A stretch of 19,844 nucleotides of DNA from JBOHSA01 sp050732995 (GCA_050732995.1 JBOHSA010000039.1:1-19844); one strand, 5' to 3'; counted from the stretch's first letter, positions 7,638 to 16,324 are shown. Notes: generated by a model not told the origin, from the sequence alone. Numbers and translations: made by a program.

Positions 7638-10600
7638 TCAAAACTCGAGCTGGAGACTCGCGGTGATCGTGCGGTACCGCGGGTACACGAAGTCGTCATC
7701 CCGGACCGTAGCCCCGAGGTTGCTAACCCCGTCCGTCACCTCGGGATCGTAGCCGGAGTAGTCGGTGAAGGTGAGCAGATTGCGGCCCACGAGCGCCAGG
7801 GTCGCGGCCCGGACGCCGAGGGCGCGGAGGCCGCCGATCCGTTCCACGGGCACGGAGTAGCGCACCGCCAGCTCGCGCAGCTTGACGAACCCGCCGGGCT
7901 CGACGAACCAGTCCACTGTATTGGCGGCGTTGTACAGCAGCTCGTAGTAGTTGATCGGCTTCTTCAGGCTGTCCGGCTTGCCCGACTGGTCTTCGTCGGC
8001 GCTGCGCCACCACTGGTACATCCGCTGCTTGGTGTTGTGGTAGACCTCCCCGCCGGCCTGGAGATCCACCAGCCCATAGACGCTGAAATTCTTCCAGCGC
8101 AGCTCGCTGGAGAACCCGAGATGGAAGTCCGGCGTGCTGTTGCCGATCCGGACGATGGCCAGTGAGCCGTTGGGGTTCAGCTGCCGGAACGGCGTCCCCC
8201 AGGCGTAGTTGATGCCGTCGATGGTGACCGTGGTGCCCCACAGCATATCCTTATAGCTCGCCCCGGGCCCGACGGGCACCAGCAGGCCATCGTCATTGAC
8301 CTGGAACTGATCGCGGGAGTTGGCGTGCACCGCGGGGAGCTGGTTCGGGCTCCGCACGAAGCGGTGCCCGTAGAACACGCCGAGCTGCTCCCCGACGCAG
8401 CGGAGCGCCAGCCCGGTCCGAAAGCACGGGCGGTTGAACTCGGTGATCCAGTGGCGGTTGCGGTCGAACACGACACCCAGCCGCCAGTCCACTGCCCCCT
8501 TGCTGATCACCTGGGCCTCGAGGGTCGCCTCATGGGTGATCCCAAAGACCGTGCCCGCGTTCTGCCATTGCGTGGGGAAGCCGTAGATCGACGCCAAGGG
8601 AACCTGGATCAGCTGGTCCCGCACTGTCCGGCGGGCATACGTGTACTGGAGGCTGAAGCGGTCCAACGCGATCACGTCCAGTCCGTACTCGGTTTCCGTG
8701 GAGCGCTCGGGCTTGAGCGTGGAGTTGCCCAGGTTGTCCTTGGTCAGGTTCCCCGCAGGGTCGATGTCGTAGGTTTCGAAGTGGTCGGCGAAGTTGGGGC
8801 GCCCGCCGGCCGTGCCCCGCGAGACGCGCAGCTTGAACTCGCTGATCGCCGCGATCGGCCACCAGGGCTCCTGAGCCACGCGGTAGGCGCCGCTCACCCG
8901 GCCGTACGTATGCCACCGCTCGGCGGGGCCGAAGAGCGAGCTGCCGTCCCGCCGCACCAGCCCGTCGAGCACGTACTTCCCGGCGTAGTCCAGGCCGGTG
9001 ATCATGAAGAACCCGTTCGCCCGGATGGAGAGGTTCCGCGAGGCGACGTCGCGCACCCGCGCGTTGTTGAGGTCCGGCACCCCGCTGACGACCAGGTCTT
9101 CGCCTTCCGCCGTGGTCTCCCACAGGTCTTCGCTCTCCATCAGCGCCCGAAAGGTGGTGAGGCTCGTGACCTGACCCACCTGACGCGAGAGGCTGACGCT
9201 GAGCGATGCGTTGAGCGCGTCCGCCTGATCGGTGTTGTTCTGGACCAGACCGAGCCCACCGGTCGGGTTGTTGTCGGTCTTGATCCCGCGATCGAGGAAA
9301 TAGAACTCGAACTCGTCGAGCCGGTCGAAGCTGACGTTCCCCTCGACGCTGAGCCACGCGTTCGGCGTGTAGCGGAGCGCCATGTTCCCGAGGAAGCGGT
9401 TGCGCGACGTCCAGTTCGACTCCGTCACCAGCCGGTACAGCGGATTCGAGCGGATGCCGAGCGGGTCGGGCTGGAACGCGAACGGCGTCCCGTCGGGATC
9501 GGGCTGCCGCAAGTCGGCGTCGGGCGCGATCTGGATCAGATCGAAGAACGTATCATCGACGTCCATTTCGTCCCGTACCGACCGCGCGTAGTAGCCGCTC
9601 GCCGTGAGCGTGAGGTCCTCGCGCAGCCGGTGGTCGAAGTTGAAGCGGACGTCGTGCCGGCGGAAATAGCCGTGACCGTCGATCACGCCGTCGGAGCGGT
9701 GCTGGCCCAGCGAGGCGAACCAGTTGGTGCTCCGCGTCCGATGCGCGAGCGTGAGCGCGTTGGTGTAGTAGCCACCCGGATCGAAGAACACGTCCACTTG
9801 ATCGTGGAACGGGCCCGGGAACGGATTGTCCTGGAAGCGGTGCCCGGATCCCGTCAGGGACTCCGCCACGCGCTGGTCGCGCGGCACGGGGTTGCCGAGC
9901 GCGTCCACGTAGGTGGTCTGCGCGGCGTCCATTAGGTAGGGATGGTAGCGCGCCCACTTGATCTTGTTCCCCAGCGAGTTGAGCCCGACCTCCGAGCGCA
10001 GCGTCATCCGGGTCTGGCCTTCGGCGAGGTCGCGCCCCCGGCGAGTCCAGACCTGGATCACGCCCGCTTGCGCGCGGGAGCCGTACAGGGAGGCGGCCGC
10101 CGCGCCCTTCACGATCTCGATGCGCTCGATGTCGAGCCCGTTCAGATCCGCCGAGCCGTCCGTGGAGCTGCCTTCTATGCCTTCCGCCGTCCCGAGCATC
10201 ACACCGTCCACCACGATCAGGGGGGAGTTGGCCCGGTTGATGCTCGTCGGGGTCCGGAGCTGGATGTTCGTGCCCGAGCCCGGCTGGCCTGACGGCACCA
10301 CCGTGACGCCGGCGACCTTCCCCTGGATCACCTCGAGTGCGTTGGAGGACGGCACCGGCGTTTGCTCGGCGTCCAACCGGCCCACCGCGAACGGCAGCTT
10401 GACGCCCTCGGTTTCGCCCACGGTGCCGGTTACGACGACTTCCTGGAGCCGGAAGACGCTGGGCATCAGCTGGAAATCCGCCGTGGCAGTGCCGCCGGCG
10501 GCGACCTCCACCGCCGCCTGCCGCCGGGCGACGTAGCCGAGCCGCCGAGCCTCCACGGCATAGGTGCCGGAGGGGACACCGGCGACCGTGTAACTGCCGT

Positions 10601-10796
10601 TGTCCATTGTCCGGGTGCGGTGGAACGTACCGACGACGAGCACGTCAGCGCCCGCCACCGGGTGGCCCGTGCTCGAGTCGGTGACGGTCCCGCTGATCTG
10701 GCCAGTCTGCCCGCCGAGTGGGGGGGGCGCCGCGAGCGCGGCTACCAGAACGAGCGATAGCCCGGCAGCGGGCGCGGCGATGCGTCGGAGATTCAC
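7638..10796 (-). CDS. SusC/RagA-type TonB-dependent outer-membrane transporter
   Basis: 1052 aa from GTG 10796. That start has AGGAGG 4 bases upstream and gives a normal signal peptide (NLRRIAAPAAGLSLVLVAAL, cut near GGQ). The longer reading from ATG 10883 would begin next to the predicted -10 box. Domains: carboxypeptidase-regulatory-like domain ~33-111 (ISGTVTDSSTGHPVAGADV), TonB-box-like LQEVVVTG ~118, plug ~130-245 with the SusC signature LNGLDIERIEIVKGAAAASL followed by YGSRA, then a large 22-strand barrel ending in LQLEF with terminal Phe, the BAM recognition end. It imports a ligand captured by the SusD partner using TonB energy. Carries its own promoter. A C8 tract lies in the signal-peptide region. 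Substrate not deducible. Confidence 0.94.
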   Translation of the reverse strand: MNLRRIAAPAAGLSLVLVAALAAPPPLGGQTGQISGTVTDSSTGHPVAGADVLVVGTFHRTRTMDNGSYTVAGVPSGTYAVEARRLGYVARRQAAVEVAAGGTATADFQLMPSVFRLQEVVVTGTVGETEGVKLPFAVGRLDAEQTPVPSSNALEVIQGKVAGVTVVPSGQPGSGTNIQLRTPTSINRANSPLIVVDGVMLGTAEGIEGSSTDGSADLNGLDIERIEIVKGAAAASLYGSRAQAGVIQVWTRRGRDLAEGQTRMTLRSEVGLNSLGNKIKWARYHPYLMDAAQTTYVDALGNPVPRDQRVAESLTGSGHRFQDNPFPGPFHDQVDVFFDPGGYYTNALTLAHRTRSTNWFASLGQHRSDGVIDGHGYFRRHDVRFNFDHRLREDLTLTASGYYARSVRDEMDVDDTFFDLIQIAPDADLRQPDPDGTPFAFQPDPLGIRSNPLYRLVTESNWTSRNRFLGNMALRYTPNAWLSVEGNVSFDRLDEFEFYFLDRGIKTDNNPTGGLGLVQNNTDQADALNASLSVSLSRQVGQVTSLTTFRALMESEDLWETTAEGEDLVVSGVPDLNNARVRDVASRNLSIRANGFFMITGLDYAGKYVLDGLVRRDGSSLFGPAERWHTYGRVSGAYRVAQEPWWPIAAISEFKLRVSRGTAGGRPNFADHFETYDIDPAGNLTKDNLGNSTLKPERSTETEYGLDVIALDRFSLQYTYARRTVRDQLIQVPLASIYGFPTQWQNAGTVFGITHEATLEAQVISKGAVDWRLGVVFDRNRHWITEFNRPCFRTGLALRCVGEQLGVFYGHRFVRSPNQLPAVHANSRDQFQVNDDGLLVPVGPGASYKDMLWGTTVTIDGINYAWGTPFRQLNPNGSLAIVRIGNSTPDFHLGFSSELRWKNFSVYGLVDLQAGGEVYHNTKQRMYQWWRSADEDQSGKPDSLKKPINYYELLYNAANTVDWFVEPGGFVKLRELAVRYSVPVERIGGLRALGVRAATLALVGRNLLTFTDYSGYDPEVTDGVSNLGATVRDDDFVYPRYRTITASLQLEF

Positions 10797-10872
10797 GTGG
10801 CCTCCTGGAAGACAGCGACTGGCACCGGCTGGCGTGCGTTCACCACGTTGCAGTTCTTGCGAGGTCTGCTCG

Positions 10873-10902
10873 GTAACATTCACCCCGCGGATGGGTTGTC
10901 AA
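10873..10902 (-). promoter_or_regulatory. Sigma-70-type promoter of the susCD-like pair
   Basis: On the minus strand a perfect TTGACA (10902-10897) is followed, after 18 bases, by TGTTAC (10878-10873), or after 16 bases by AATGTT. Transcription would start near 10867, leaving a leader of about 70 bases with AGGAGG before the GTG at 10796. The -35 box is strong, the -10 weak, as expected for a regulated promoter. Confidence 0.55.
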
Positions 10903-10959
10903 TCGGGGGGCTCGAGTCCGCCGTCCGAGCGGCCGGCGAGCCGCCGACGCCGTGGCGCT

Positions 10960-12531
10960 TCAGAAGACGAACCCTTTGCGCACGGCGAGCGCCCACCCCC
11001 GGCCCACGAACCCCTCGCCAAAGCGGTAGCCGAGGGCGAACTCGGCCGACTCGCCACCGACCGATCGGGTGGCGCCGAGGCGGAGTGACACGCCCGCGTT
11101 CCCGCCGAGCCGTGCGGGCTCCCCCGCGTACCACGCCCCACCCCAATCGACGAACGGCGCGATCCCCACGCCGAGCAACCCCCACACGTCGTCGGCGACG
11201 AGGATGCGGTTCTCGATGGCGCCCCACGCCAGGCGCGTCCCGGTGAACGCGTGCGCCCCGAACAGGCGCGGGCCGCGGTCCTCGAGCCACAGGTCGAACT
11301 CGCGCCCCGGCCGGGAACGCCGCATGGCCCCGGCCTCCAGGTAGGCGATCAGCGTTTGCCGGGGGAGGTTCCGGCTCGCCAGCGTGACGCTCCCGCGGAC
11401 CACGCCGGAGTCGAGGCCGGCCGCTGTGTACACCCCGTGTCCCTCGGCGCGCAGCGCCGCGAACCCCTGGCGCCACACGGCGGTCACCTGGCCGCGGACC
11501 TCCGGGCCGATGCCGGCCCGGGCGCCCGGGTATCCCCAGGCCCGCGGCGCCGCCCAGAGCCCCAGCCGCAGCACCTGCGAAAGGTCCACGTCCTCCCGGC
11601 GCGCGTAGGAGTTGAAGTGCTCCAGCACCTTGAACCGAATGTGGCCGATTTCGACGCCCGCCCCCGCGGCTGCCGTTTCCGAGCGGGGGAAGACGCTCGT
11701 CGACTCAGGGGCGAAATCCTCCCGGCGCCACTGCGCGGCGAACCAGAGCCGCACGTAGTCGCGCGCGGTGGCGTAGGGGGCGTACCCCCCCCCGAGCCGA
11801 ATGCGGAGCGCGCGCCGCTGAGTCGTGGAATCCAGCACCCCGGCGCGGAATACCAGGACGCGCTCCCGTGCCGCCTCGCCCTCGACCTCGAGGGCATGCC
11901 GCGCGGCGGTCTGATAGAACGGCCGCCCGTAGTGCCACTCGGTGCGCCGCCCGTCGGAGTAGTGCTCGTGGCGGAACTCGAGCGCCGCCTTCCGGGCGAG
12001 GAAGTGAGGGCTGAGGTAGAAGAGCCCCGCCACGTCGCGGTCGGGCGTGCGTTGAAAGCCCAGCGAGAGCTGGGTGGCCGTCCCGAACAGGTTCTGCTCC
12101 ACGAGCCCGACACGCCAGTTCTCGTCCCCCCCCGCCGACGAGTAGGCGGCTTCCGGCTTGGTGCTCCAGCCGTCCGCGGTGACGACGTGCACCGCGAGCC
12201 GGCCGGCCACGCGGCCGGTGTCCACCCGGACCATGCGGAACACGCTCAACGCCCGCAGCGCCCGCTCGCTCTCGGCCACGCGCGCGGAGTCGTACGCGTC
12301 CCCCGAGCCCACGAGCAGCGTGTTCCGGATCACCGAGGGACGGGTGCGGATATGCAGCGCGTTCGCGAGCCGCGCGATGAACCCCGGCCCGTCGCCGTCC
12401 CGGTCGAAAACGTTGCGGTTGTCGACGACGACGGTGTCGATCGTCTGCGCGGTCAGGCGACCGGGCGGACCGGCGGCCAAGCACACGATCAGCCCGACCG
12501 CGAGACCGGTTGCCCGCCTGACCGCCGCCAT
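10960..12531 (-). CDS. BamA/Omp85-like outer-membrane protein with N-terminal POTRA-like domain
   Basis: 523 aa from ATG 12531. This start gives a signal peptide (MAAVRRATGLAVGLIVCLAA, cut near TAQ); the longer reading from 12651 would overlap the upstream gene heavily. Residues ~30-135 resemble a POTRA/ShlB-type domain (NVFDRDGDG, ALHIRTRPSVIRNTLL, ESERALRAL, VHVVTADGWSTKP). The remainder is a barrel, with SLGFQRTPDRDVAGLFYLSP, repeated amphipathic strands and a C-terminal AVRKGFVF ending in Phe. Shorter than BamA (one POTRA instead of five), so more like a TamA/FhaC-like or specialised Omp85 protein that inserts or exports other outer-membrane proteins; exact class unsure. Its start lies one base after the stop of the upstream lipoprotein gene, so the two are probably co-translated. 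C9 and C8 tracts (as G on the coding strand) lie at 11785-11793 and 12126-12133. Confidence 0.8.
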   Translation of the reverse strand: MAAVRRATGLAVGLIVCLAAGPPGRLTAQTIDTVVVDNRNVFDRDGDGPGFIARLANALHIRTRPSVIRNTLLVGSGDAYDSARVAESERALRALSVFRMVRVDTGRVAGRLAVHVVTADGWSTKPEAAYSSAGGDENWRVGLVEQNLFGTATQLSLGFQRTPDRDVAGLFYLSPHFLARKAALEFRHEHYSDGRRTEWHYGRPFYQTAARHALEVEGEAARERVLVFRAGVLDSTTQRRALRIRLGGGYAPYATARDYVRLWFAAQWRREDFAPESTSVFPRSETAAAGAGVEIGHIRFKVLEHFNSYARREDVDLSQVLRLGLWAAPRAWGYPGARAGIGPEVRGQVTAVWRQGFAALRAEGHGVYTAAGLDSGVVRGSVTLASRNLPRQTLIAYLEAGAMRRSRPGREFDLWLEDRGPRLFGAHAFTGTRLAWGAIENRILVADDVWGLLGVGIAPFVDWGGAWYAGEPARLGGNAGVSLRLGATRSVGGESAEFALGYRFGEGFVGRGWALAVRKGFVF

Positions 12532-12532
12532 T

Positions 12533-13123
12533 CTAGGGCCGGACTCCGTGAATGCGCTGGTGGAGCCGGTACGTGGCATGCTGTGTCGAGTCGTCCCAGG
12601 CGGTGAAGTACAGCGTGGCGTCGATGCGACCGCTGATCTGGCGCAGCCCACGCGTGTGGATCACGTACGTGCCCCGCACCGAGTCGGGGCGGAGGGGGCG
12701 GCAGAGGCACGCCACCGTGGCATAGGCCGGGATGCCGGCCGGGCCGAGGCGGTAGGCCCGGTTGGCCGCGAGCGTATCGGCCCGCCCGAGGTCGAGGGCG
12801 AGGGCGAGGGCGTACTCATCCCCCAACCCGTCCGAGGGGTCGAAGTCGAATCGCGTGAGCAGGACGTCGTGGCGCTCGACGACGCCGAGCGTGTCGACGC
12901 GCATCCGGACCAGGGTGAGACCCGTGTCGGTGGCCACGACGAGGCGGCCGCGGTGGGCCCACACCGCGGATTCCTGGTCGCCGGCGGTATCGCTGGGGTG
13001 GGGGAGGATGTCACATCCCGAAAGACACAGCAACGTAAGGAGAGAAACCGCAGCGAAGAAACGTAGGAGGGATGCGTACGGATGATACGTAGGCAAGCGA
13101 TGCGACCTCTTAGGTTGGGCCAT
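12533..13123 (-). CDS. Hypothetical lipoprotein upstream of the Omp85-like gene
   Basis: 196 aa. A 36-residue signal with a basic start, a hydrophobic stretch (LLRFFAAVSLLTLLCLSGC) and lipobox LSGC gives acylated Cys 37. The mature part has beta-like sequence with no motif I recognise: WAHRGRLVVATDTGLTLVRM, a Cys pair (VACLCRP) and a C-terminal strand region (YFTAWDDSTQHATYRLHQ). Stop TAG at 12533-12535 is one base from the ATG of the barrel gene, so a joint function is likely, for example as accessory lipoprotein of that barrel. No convincing ribosome-binding site precedes ATG 13123. Function unknown. Confidence 0.78.
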   Translation of the reverse strand: MAQPKRSHRLPTYHPYASLLRFFAAVSLLTLLCLSGCDILPHPSDTAGDQESAVWAHRGRLVVATDTGLTLVRMRVDTLGVVERHDVLLTRFDFDPSDGLGDEYALALALDLGRADTLAANRAYRLGPAGIPAYATVACLCRPLRPDSVRGTYVIHTRGLRQISGRIDATLYFTAWDDSTQHATYRLHQRIHGVRP

Positions 13124-13183
13124 GATGCTACGGGCTCATGTCGGGAAGCTGCGCGTCCTTCAGGTGGCCGCCGAGGTCGCCGC

Positions 13184-13213
13184 CGAAACTGTCCGGTTGT
13201 CACGTCAGTTTCG
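13184..13213. other. Inverted repeat upstream of the lipoprotein-barrel unit
   Basis: CGAAACTG (13184-13191) and CAGTTTCG (13206-13213) form a perfect 8-base inverted repeat with a 14-base spacer, 60-90 bases before ATG 13123 in the 291-base gap after the second glnA. It could be an operator or an RNA hairpin. I found no good -35/-10 pair around it, and nothing else in this gap is convincing apart from the hairpin near the glnA stop. Confidence 0.35.
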
Positions 13214-13367
13214 CGGTCCTGTGCGGTCGAGGAACAGTCCCCGAGTTCCGACGCTTTCTGCTCTACGCCCGCGGCTCCGCCCAAGAGTTATCAAGCTACT
13301 CCGAAGCCTACACGACCACCCACCGAGAGAGAGCTGAGAGTTCGGTTTCCTTCCTACGTCGTTCCTC

Positions 13368-13418
13368 CTGACGATGTTCCCGATACGGTTCTTTCCCTCC
13401 GCCCTTCCGCATCGTCAG
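13368..13418 (-). terminator. Hairpin spanning the glnA (alpha) stop codon
   Basis: CTGACGATG (13368-13376) and CATCGTCAG (13410-13418) are perfect 9-base inverted repeats with a 33-base loop; the right arm contains the TGA stop of the alpha-type glnA. In the minus-strand transcript the stem would form as soon as translation ends. There is no T-run, so a role as terminator or 3'-end protection is inference. Confidence 0.35.
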
Positions 13419-14764
13419 TACTGACCGAGGTAGCGCTCGAGTTCCCATTCGCTGACTCTCTCGATGTATTCCTGCCACTCCTCCCGCTTCGCCTCGACGA
13501 AGCGCTCGTAGATGTGGGCGCCTAGGGCGTCCCGCACCACGTCGTCCTGCTCGAGCTGGTCGAGGGCTTCGTGCAGGTCCCGCGGCAGCTCGTCGATGCG
13601 GTACTTGCGGCGCTCGCGGAAGCTCATCTCGAAGATGTTTTTGTTGACGGGATCCGGCGGGGTGCGCTTGTGGGCCACCCCGTCCAGCCCCGCCGCGAGC
13701 TGCACCGCCAGCGCGAGATACGGGTTCGCCGACGGGTCGGGCATCCGCAGCTCGCAGCGCGTGCCCGGGCCCCGGCGGTCGGGGATGCGGATCAGGGGAG
13801 AGCGGTTGCGCATCGACCAGGCCACGTTGACCGGCGCCTCGTACCCGGGCACCAGCCGCTTGTAGCTGTTGACGAGGGGGTTCGTGACGGCACAGAACCC
13901 CGGCGCGTGCGCCAGCAGCCCCGCGATGTAGCTCAGCGCCACGTCGGACAGCTCCCACTTCCCCTTCGGGTCGTGGAACGCGTTCTGGCCGCCGCGGAAC
14001 AGCGACTGGTGGGTGTGCATCCCCGAGCCGTTCTGACCGAAGATCGGCTTCGGCATGAAGGTGGCGAGGAAGCCGTGGCGGTAGGCGACGTTGCGCACGA
14101 CGAACCGGAAGGTCGCGAGGTTGTCCGCCGTCTCGAGCGCTTCGGCGTAGCGGAAGTCGATCTCGTGCTGCCCGGGCGCGACCTCGTGATGCCCCGCCTC
14201 GACCTCGAGGCCCATCGATACGAGATCCTTGATGATGAGCCGCCGGATCTCCTCGGCCTTGTCCACCGGGGTGAGGTCGAAATAACCGCCCTGATCGTGC
14301 GTCTCGGTCGTGGGGTCGCCGCCCGAGTCGAGCTGGAAGATGAAGAACTCCGCCTCCGCCCCGGCCATCATCGCGTACCCCAGCGTCTGGGCCTTCGCGA
14401 TCTGGCGCTTCAGCGCCTGGCGCGTGCAGCCCGCGAACGACGAGCCGTCGGGGTTGTAGATGTCGCAGATGATCCGCGCAACCCGCCCCCCTTCGTCGTC
14501 GTACGGGAGGATCTTGAAGGTCGCGAGGTCGGGCCGCAGCACCATGTCCGACTCCTCGATGCGCACGAACCCCTCGATGGAGGAGCCATCGAACATGATG
14601 TCGCCCTCGAGCGCCTTCTCGAACTGGCTCTCGGGGACCTCGACGTTCTTGTTGATACCGAGGATGTCGGTGAACTGGAGCCGCAGGAAATGGACGCCCT
14701 GCTTCTTGGCGAGCTCCAGAATGTCACGACGGTTGGCGCCGGTCGTCTTGGTCGCGACGGTCAT
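13415..14764 (-). CDS. glnA: Glutamine synthetase type I, alpha subtype
   Basis: 449 aa, the normal length for GSI-alpha (Bacillus type). Forms glutamine from glutamate, ammonia and ATP in the cytoplasm as a dodecamer. Visible signatures: FDGSSIEGFVRIEESDM (residues ~58-74), the ATP/metal-site stretch NGSGMHTHQS, and KRLVPGYEAPVNVAWSMRNR. The C-terminus SEWELERYLGQY resembles the Bacillus enzyme's tail. The segment carrying the adenylylation tyrosine in beta-type enzymes is replaced by KNIFEMSFRERRKY, so control by GlnE is not expected; the family is usually regulated by glutamine feedback. Arg68, in the position of the Bacillus feedback-inhibition arginine, is present. Starts 90 bases after the beta-type glnA stop, with no ribosome-binding site but a repeat-rich leader that can fold. 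Confidence 0.96.
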   Translation of the reverse strand: MTVATKTTGANRRDILELAKKQGVHFLRLQFTDILGINKNVEVPESQFEKALEGDIMFDGSSIEGFVRIEESDMVLRPDLATFKILPYDDEGGRVARIICDIYNPDGSSFAGCTRQALKRQIAKAQTLGYAMMAGAEAEFFIFQLDSGGDPTTETHDQGGYFDLTPVDKAEEIRRLIIKDLVSMGLEVEAGHHEVAPGQHEIDFRYAEALETADNLATFRFVVRNVAYRHGFLATFMPKPIFGQNGSGMHTHQSLFRGGQNAFHDPKGKWELSDVALSYIAGLLAHAPGFCAVTNPLVNSYKRLVPGYEAPVNVAWSMRNRSPLIRIPDRRGPGTRCELRMPDPSANPYLALAVQLAAGLDGVAHKRTPPDPVNKNIFEMSFRERRKYRIDELPRDLHEALDQLEQDDVVRDALGAHIYERFVEAKREEWQEYIERVSEWELERYLGQY

Positions 14765-14780
14765 GGGTGAGGACGGCGAT

Positions 14781-14856
14781 GACGGGGGAGGACGGGGGAG
14801 GACGGGGGAGGTGCTGCTATTCCCGTCCTCCCCGTCTCTCCCCGTCCTTCCCCGTC
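14781..14856. repeat. 10-base direct and inverted repeats between the two glnA genes
   Basis: GACGGGGGAG occurs three times in perfect tandem (14781-14810), with a degenerate fourth copy to the left. The complementary motif recurs with the same 10-base period at 14821-14856 (TCCCGTCCTC, CCCGTCTCTC, CCCGTCCTTC, CCCGTC). In the transcript GGGGAGGACGGG can pair over at least 12 bases with CCCGTCCTCCCC in more than one register. It ends at the stop of the upstream glnA and stops about 16 bases short of the ATG of the downstream glnA. Confidence 0.85.
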
Positions 14857-16324
14857 AGCAGTCGTAGTAGAGGAAGAACTCGTACGGATGCGGCCGCAGC
14901 GCCACCGGGTCGACCTCCTTGGCGCGCTTGTAGGCCAGCCACGTCTCGATAACGTCGGGCGTGAACACGCCCCCCTCGAGCAGGAACGCGTGGTCGGCTT
15001 CGAGCGCCGCGAGGGACTCGCCCAGGCTCCCCGGGGTGTTCTTGACGTGGCGCCGCTCGTCGGGCTCGAGCTCGTACAGGTCCACATCCATCGGCTTCGG
15101 CGGCTCGATCTTGTGCTTGACGCCGTCCAGCCCCGCCATGAGCAGCGCCGCGAACGTGAGGTACGGGTTACACGACGGATCCGGCGCTCGGAACTCGATC
15201 CGCTTCGCCTTCGGCGATTTCGAATACACCGGGATCCGGCAGATCGCCGAGCGGTTGCGCTGCGAGTAGATCAGGTTGATCGGCGCCTCGTACCCGGGGA
15301 CCAGGCGCCGGTAGCTGTTCGTGGTCGGAGCGGCGAACGCGAGCAGCGCCGCCGCGTGCTTGAGCAGCCCCCCGATGTACCAGCGGGCCGTGTCCGAGAT
15401 GAGCCCGTAGCCGGCCGGATCGAAGAACAGGTTCGTGTCGCCCGTCCACAGGCTCATGTGCACGTGCATCCCGGAGCCGTTGTCGCCGAACATCGGCTTG
15501 GGCATGAACGTCGCCGTGTACCCGTGCTGGTGGCACACGTTCTTCACGATGTACTTGTACATCATCAGCTGGTCGGCCATGCGCGTCAGGGTCGAGAACC
15601 GCATGTCGATCTCGGTCTGGCCCGCCGTGCCCACCTCGTGGTGGTGCACTTCGACCTCGATCCCGGCCGCCATCAAGGCCAGCATGATCTTGGAGCGCAG
15701 ATCCTGCAGCCGGTCCACCGGCGGCACGGGGAAGTAGCCCTCCTTGTGGCGCGGCCGATGGCCCTGGTTGGCCGCGCCGTTGGTACCGGAGTTCCAGATG
15801 CCTTCCTCGGAGTCGATGTGGTAGTAGCCCTCGTGCGCGTTCTGGTCGAACCGCACCGAGTTGAAAATGTAGAACTCCGCCTCGGGCCCGTAGTACGCCG
15901 TGGTCGCCACGCCGCTCTTGACCAGATGGTGCTCGGCCTTGCGCGCCACATAGCGCGGGTCACGGCTGTAGGGCTCCCCCGTCACCGGATCCACCACGTT
16001 ACAGGTGAGCGACAGCGTGGGCACCTGGAGGCAGGGGTCGACGAACGCGGTCGCCGGATCGGGGAACAACAGCATGTCGCTTTCGTTGATCGCCTGGAAC
16101 CCGCGGATCGACGAGCCGTCGAAGCCCAGCCCTTCACTGAAGACGCTTTCGGACAATTCCTTCAGGGGGATCGAGAAATGTTGCCAGGTGCCTGGCAGGT
16201 CGCAGAACCGGACATCGACCACCTGCACCCCGGCTTCCCGGGCGCGGCGGATGACGTCGGCGGGAGACGGCGCGGCGGCAGCCCTCCCTTCCTTGGTGAC
16301 GATCGGCTCCAACGTGGCGGTCAT
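14855..16324 (-). CDS. glnA: Glutamine synthetase type I, beta subtype (adenylylation site present)
   Basis: 489 aa from ATG 16324; GGAGG lies 11 bases upstream, and the residues before it in the longer open frame do not resemble the family. Signatures: FDGSSIRGFQAINESDM, PEAEFYIFNSVRF, NGSGMHVHMSLW, RRLVPGYEAPINLIYSQRNR. Tyr417 in DLYELEPDERR lies 72 residues from the C-terminus, matching the E. coli adenylylated tyrosine (NLYDLPPEE) by position and context. This makes it a GSI-beta enzyme probably controlled by a GlnE-like adenylyltransferase, which is not in the window. An N-terminal extension of about 20 residues precedes the usual start. First gene of the run with the alpha-type glnA; preceded by its own promoter and a structured leader. 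Confidence 0.96.
   Translation of the reverse strand: MTATLEPIVTKEGRAAAAPSPADVIRRAREAGVQVVDVRFCDLPGTWQHFSIPLKELSESVFSEGLGFDGSSIRGFQAINESDMLLFPDPATAFVDPCLQVPTLSLTCNVVDPVTGEPYSRDPRYVARKAEHHLVKSGVATTAYYGPEAEFYIFNSVRFDQNAHEGYYHIDSEEGIWNSGTNGAANQGHRPRHKEGYFPVPPVDRLQDLRSKIMLALMAAGIEVEVHHHEVGTAGQTEIDMRFSTLTRMADQLMMYKYIVKNVCHQHGYTATFMPKPMFGDNGSGMHVHMSLWTGDTNLFFDPAGYGLISDTARWYIGGLLKHAAALLAFAAPTTNSYRRLVPGYEAPINLIYSQRNRSAICRIPVYSKSPKAKRIEFRAPDPSCNPYLTFAALLMAGLDGVKHKIEPPKPMDVDLYELEPDERRHVKNTPGSLGESLAALEADHAFLLEGGVFTPDVIETWLAYKRAKEVDPVALRPHPYEFFLYYDC

Noticed and set aside
12794..12811. Three tandem GAGGGC hexamers inside the lipoprotein gene
   Set aside because: Encodes a short Ala-Leu repeat in frame within a normal strand region; too short to suggest special function.
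13111..13123. TAGCAT as -10 box for the lipoprotein gene at 13123
   Set aside because: It would place transcription start inside the gene and has no -35 partner.
13122..13337. Plus-strand 71-codon frame in the gap between glnA and the lipoprotein gene
   Set aside because: No ribosome-binding site, Arg-rich shadow-like composition and no neighbour on that strand.
13308..13418. Short minus-strand frame (about 34 codons) beginning inside the end of the alpha-type glnA
   Set aside because: Overlaps the glnA end, very rich in charged residues (Lys, Glu, Arg), no supporting start signal; likely chance.
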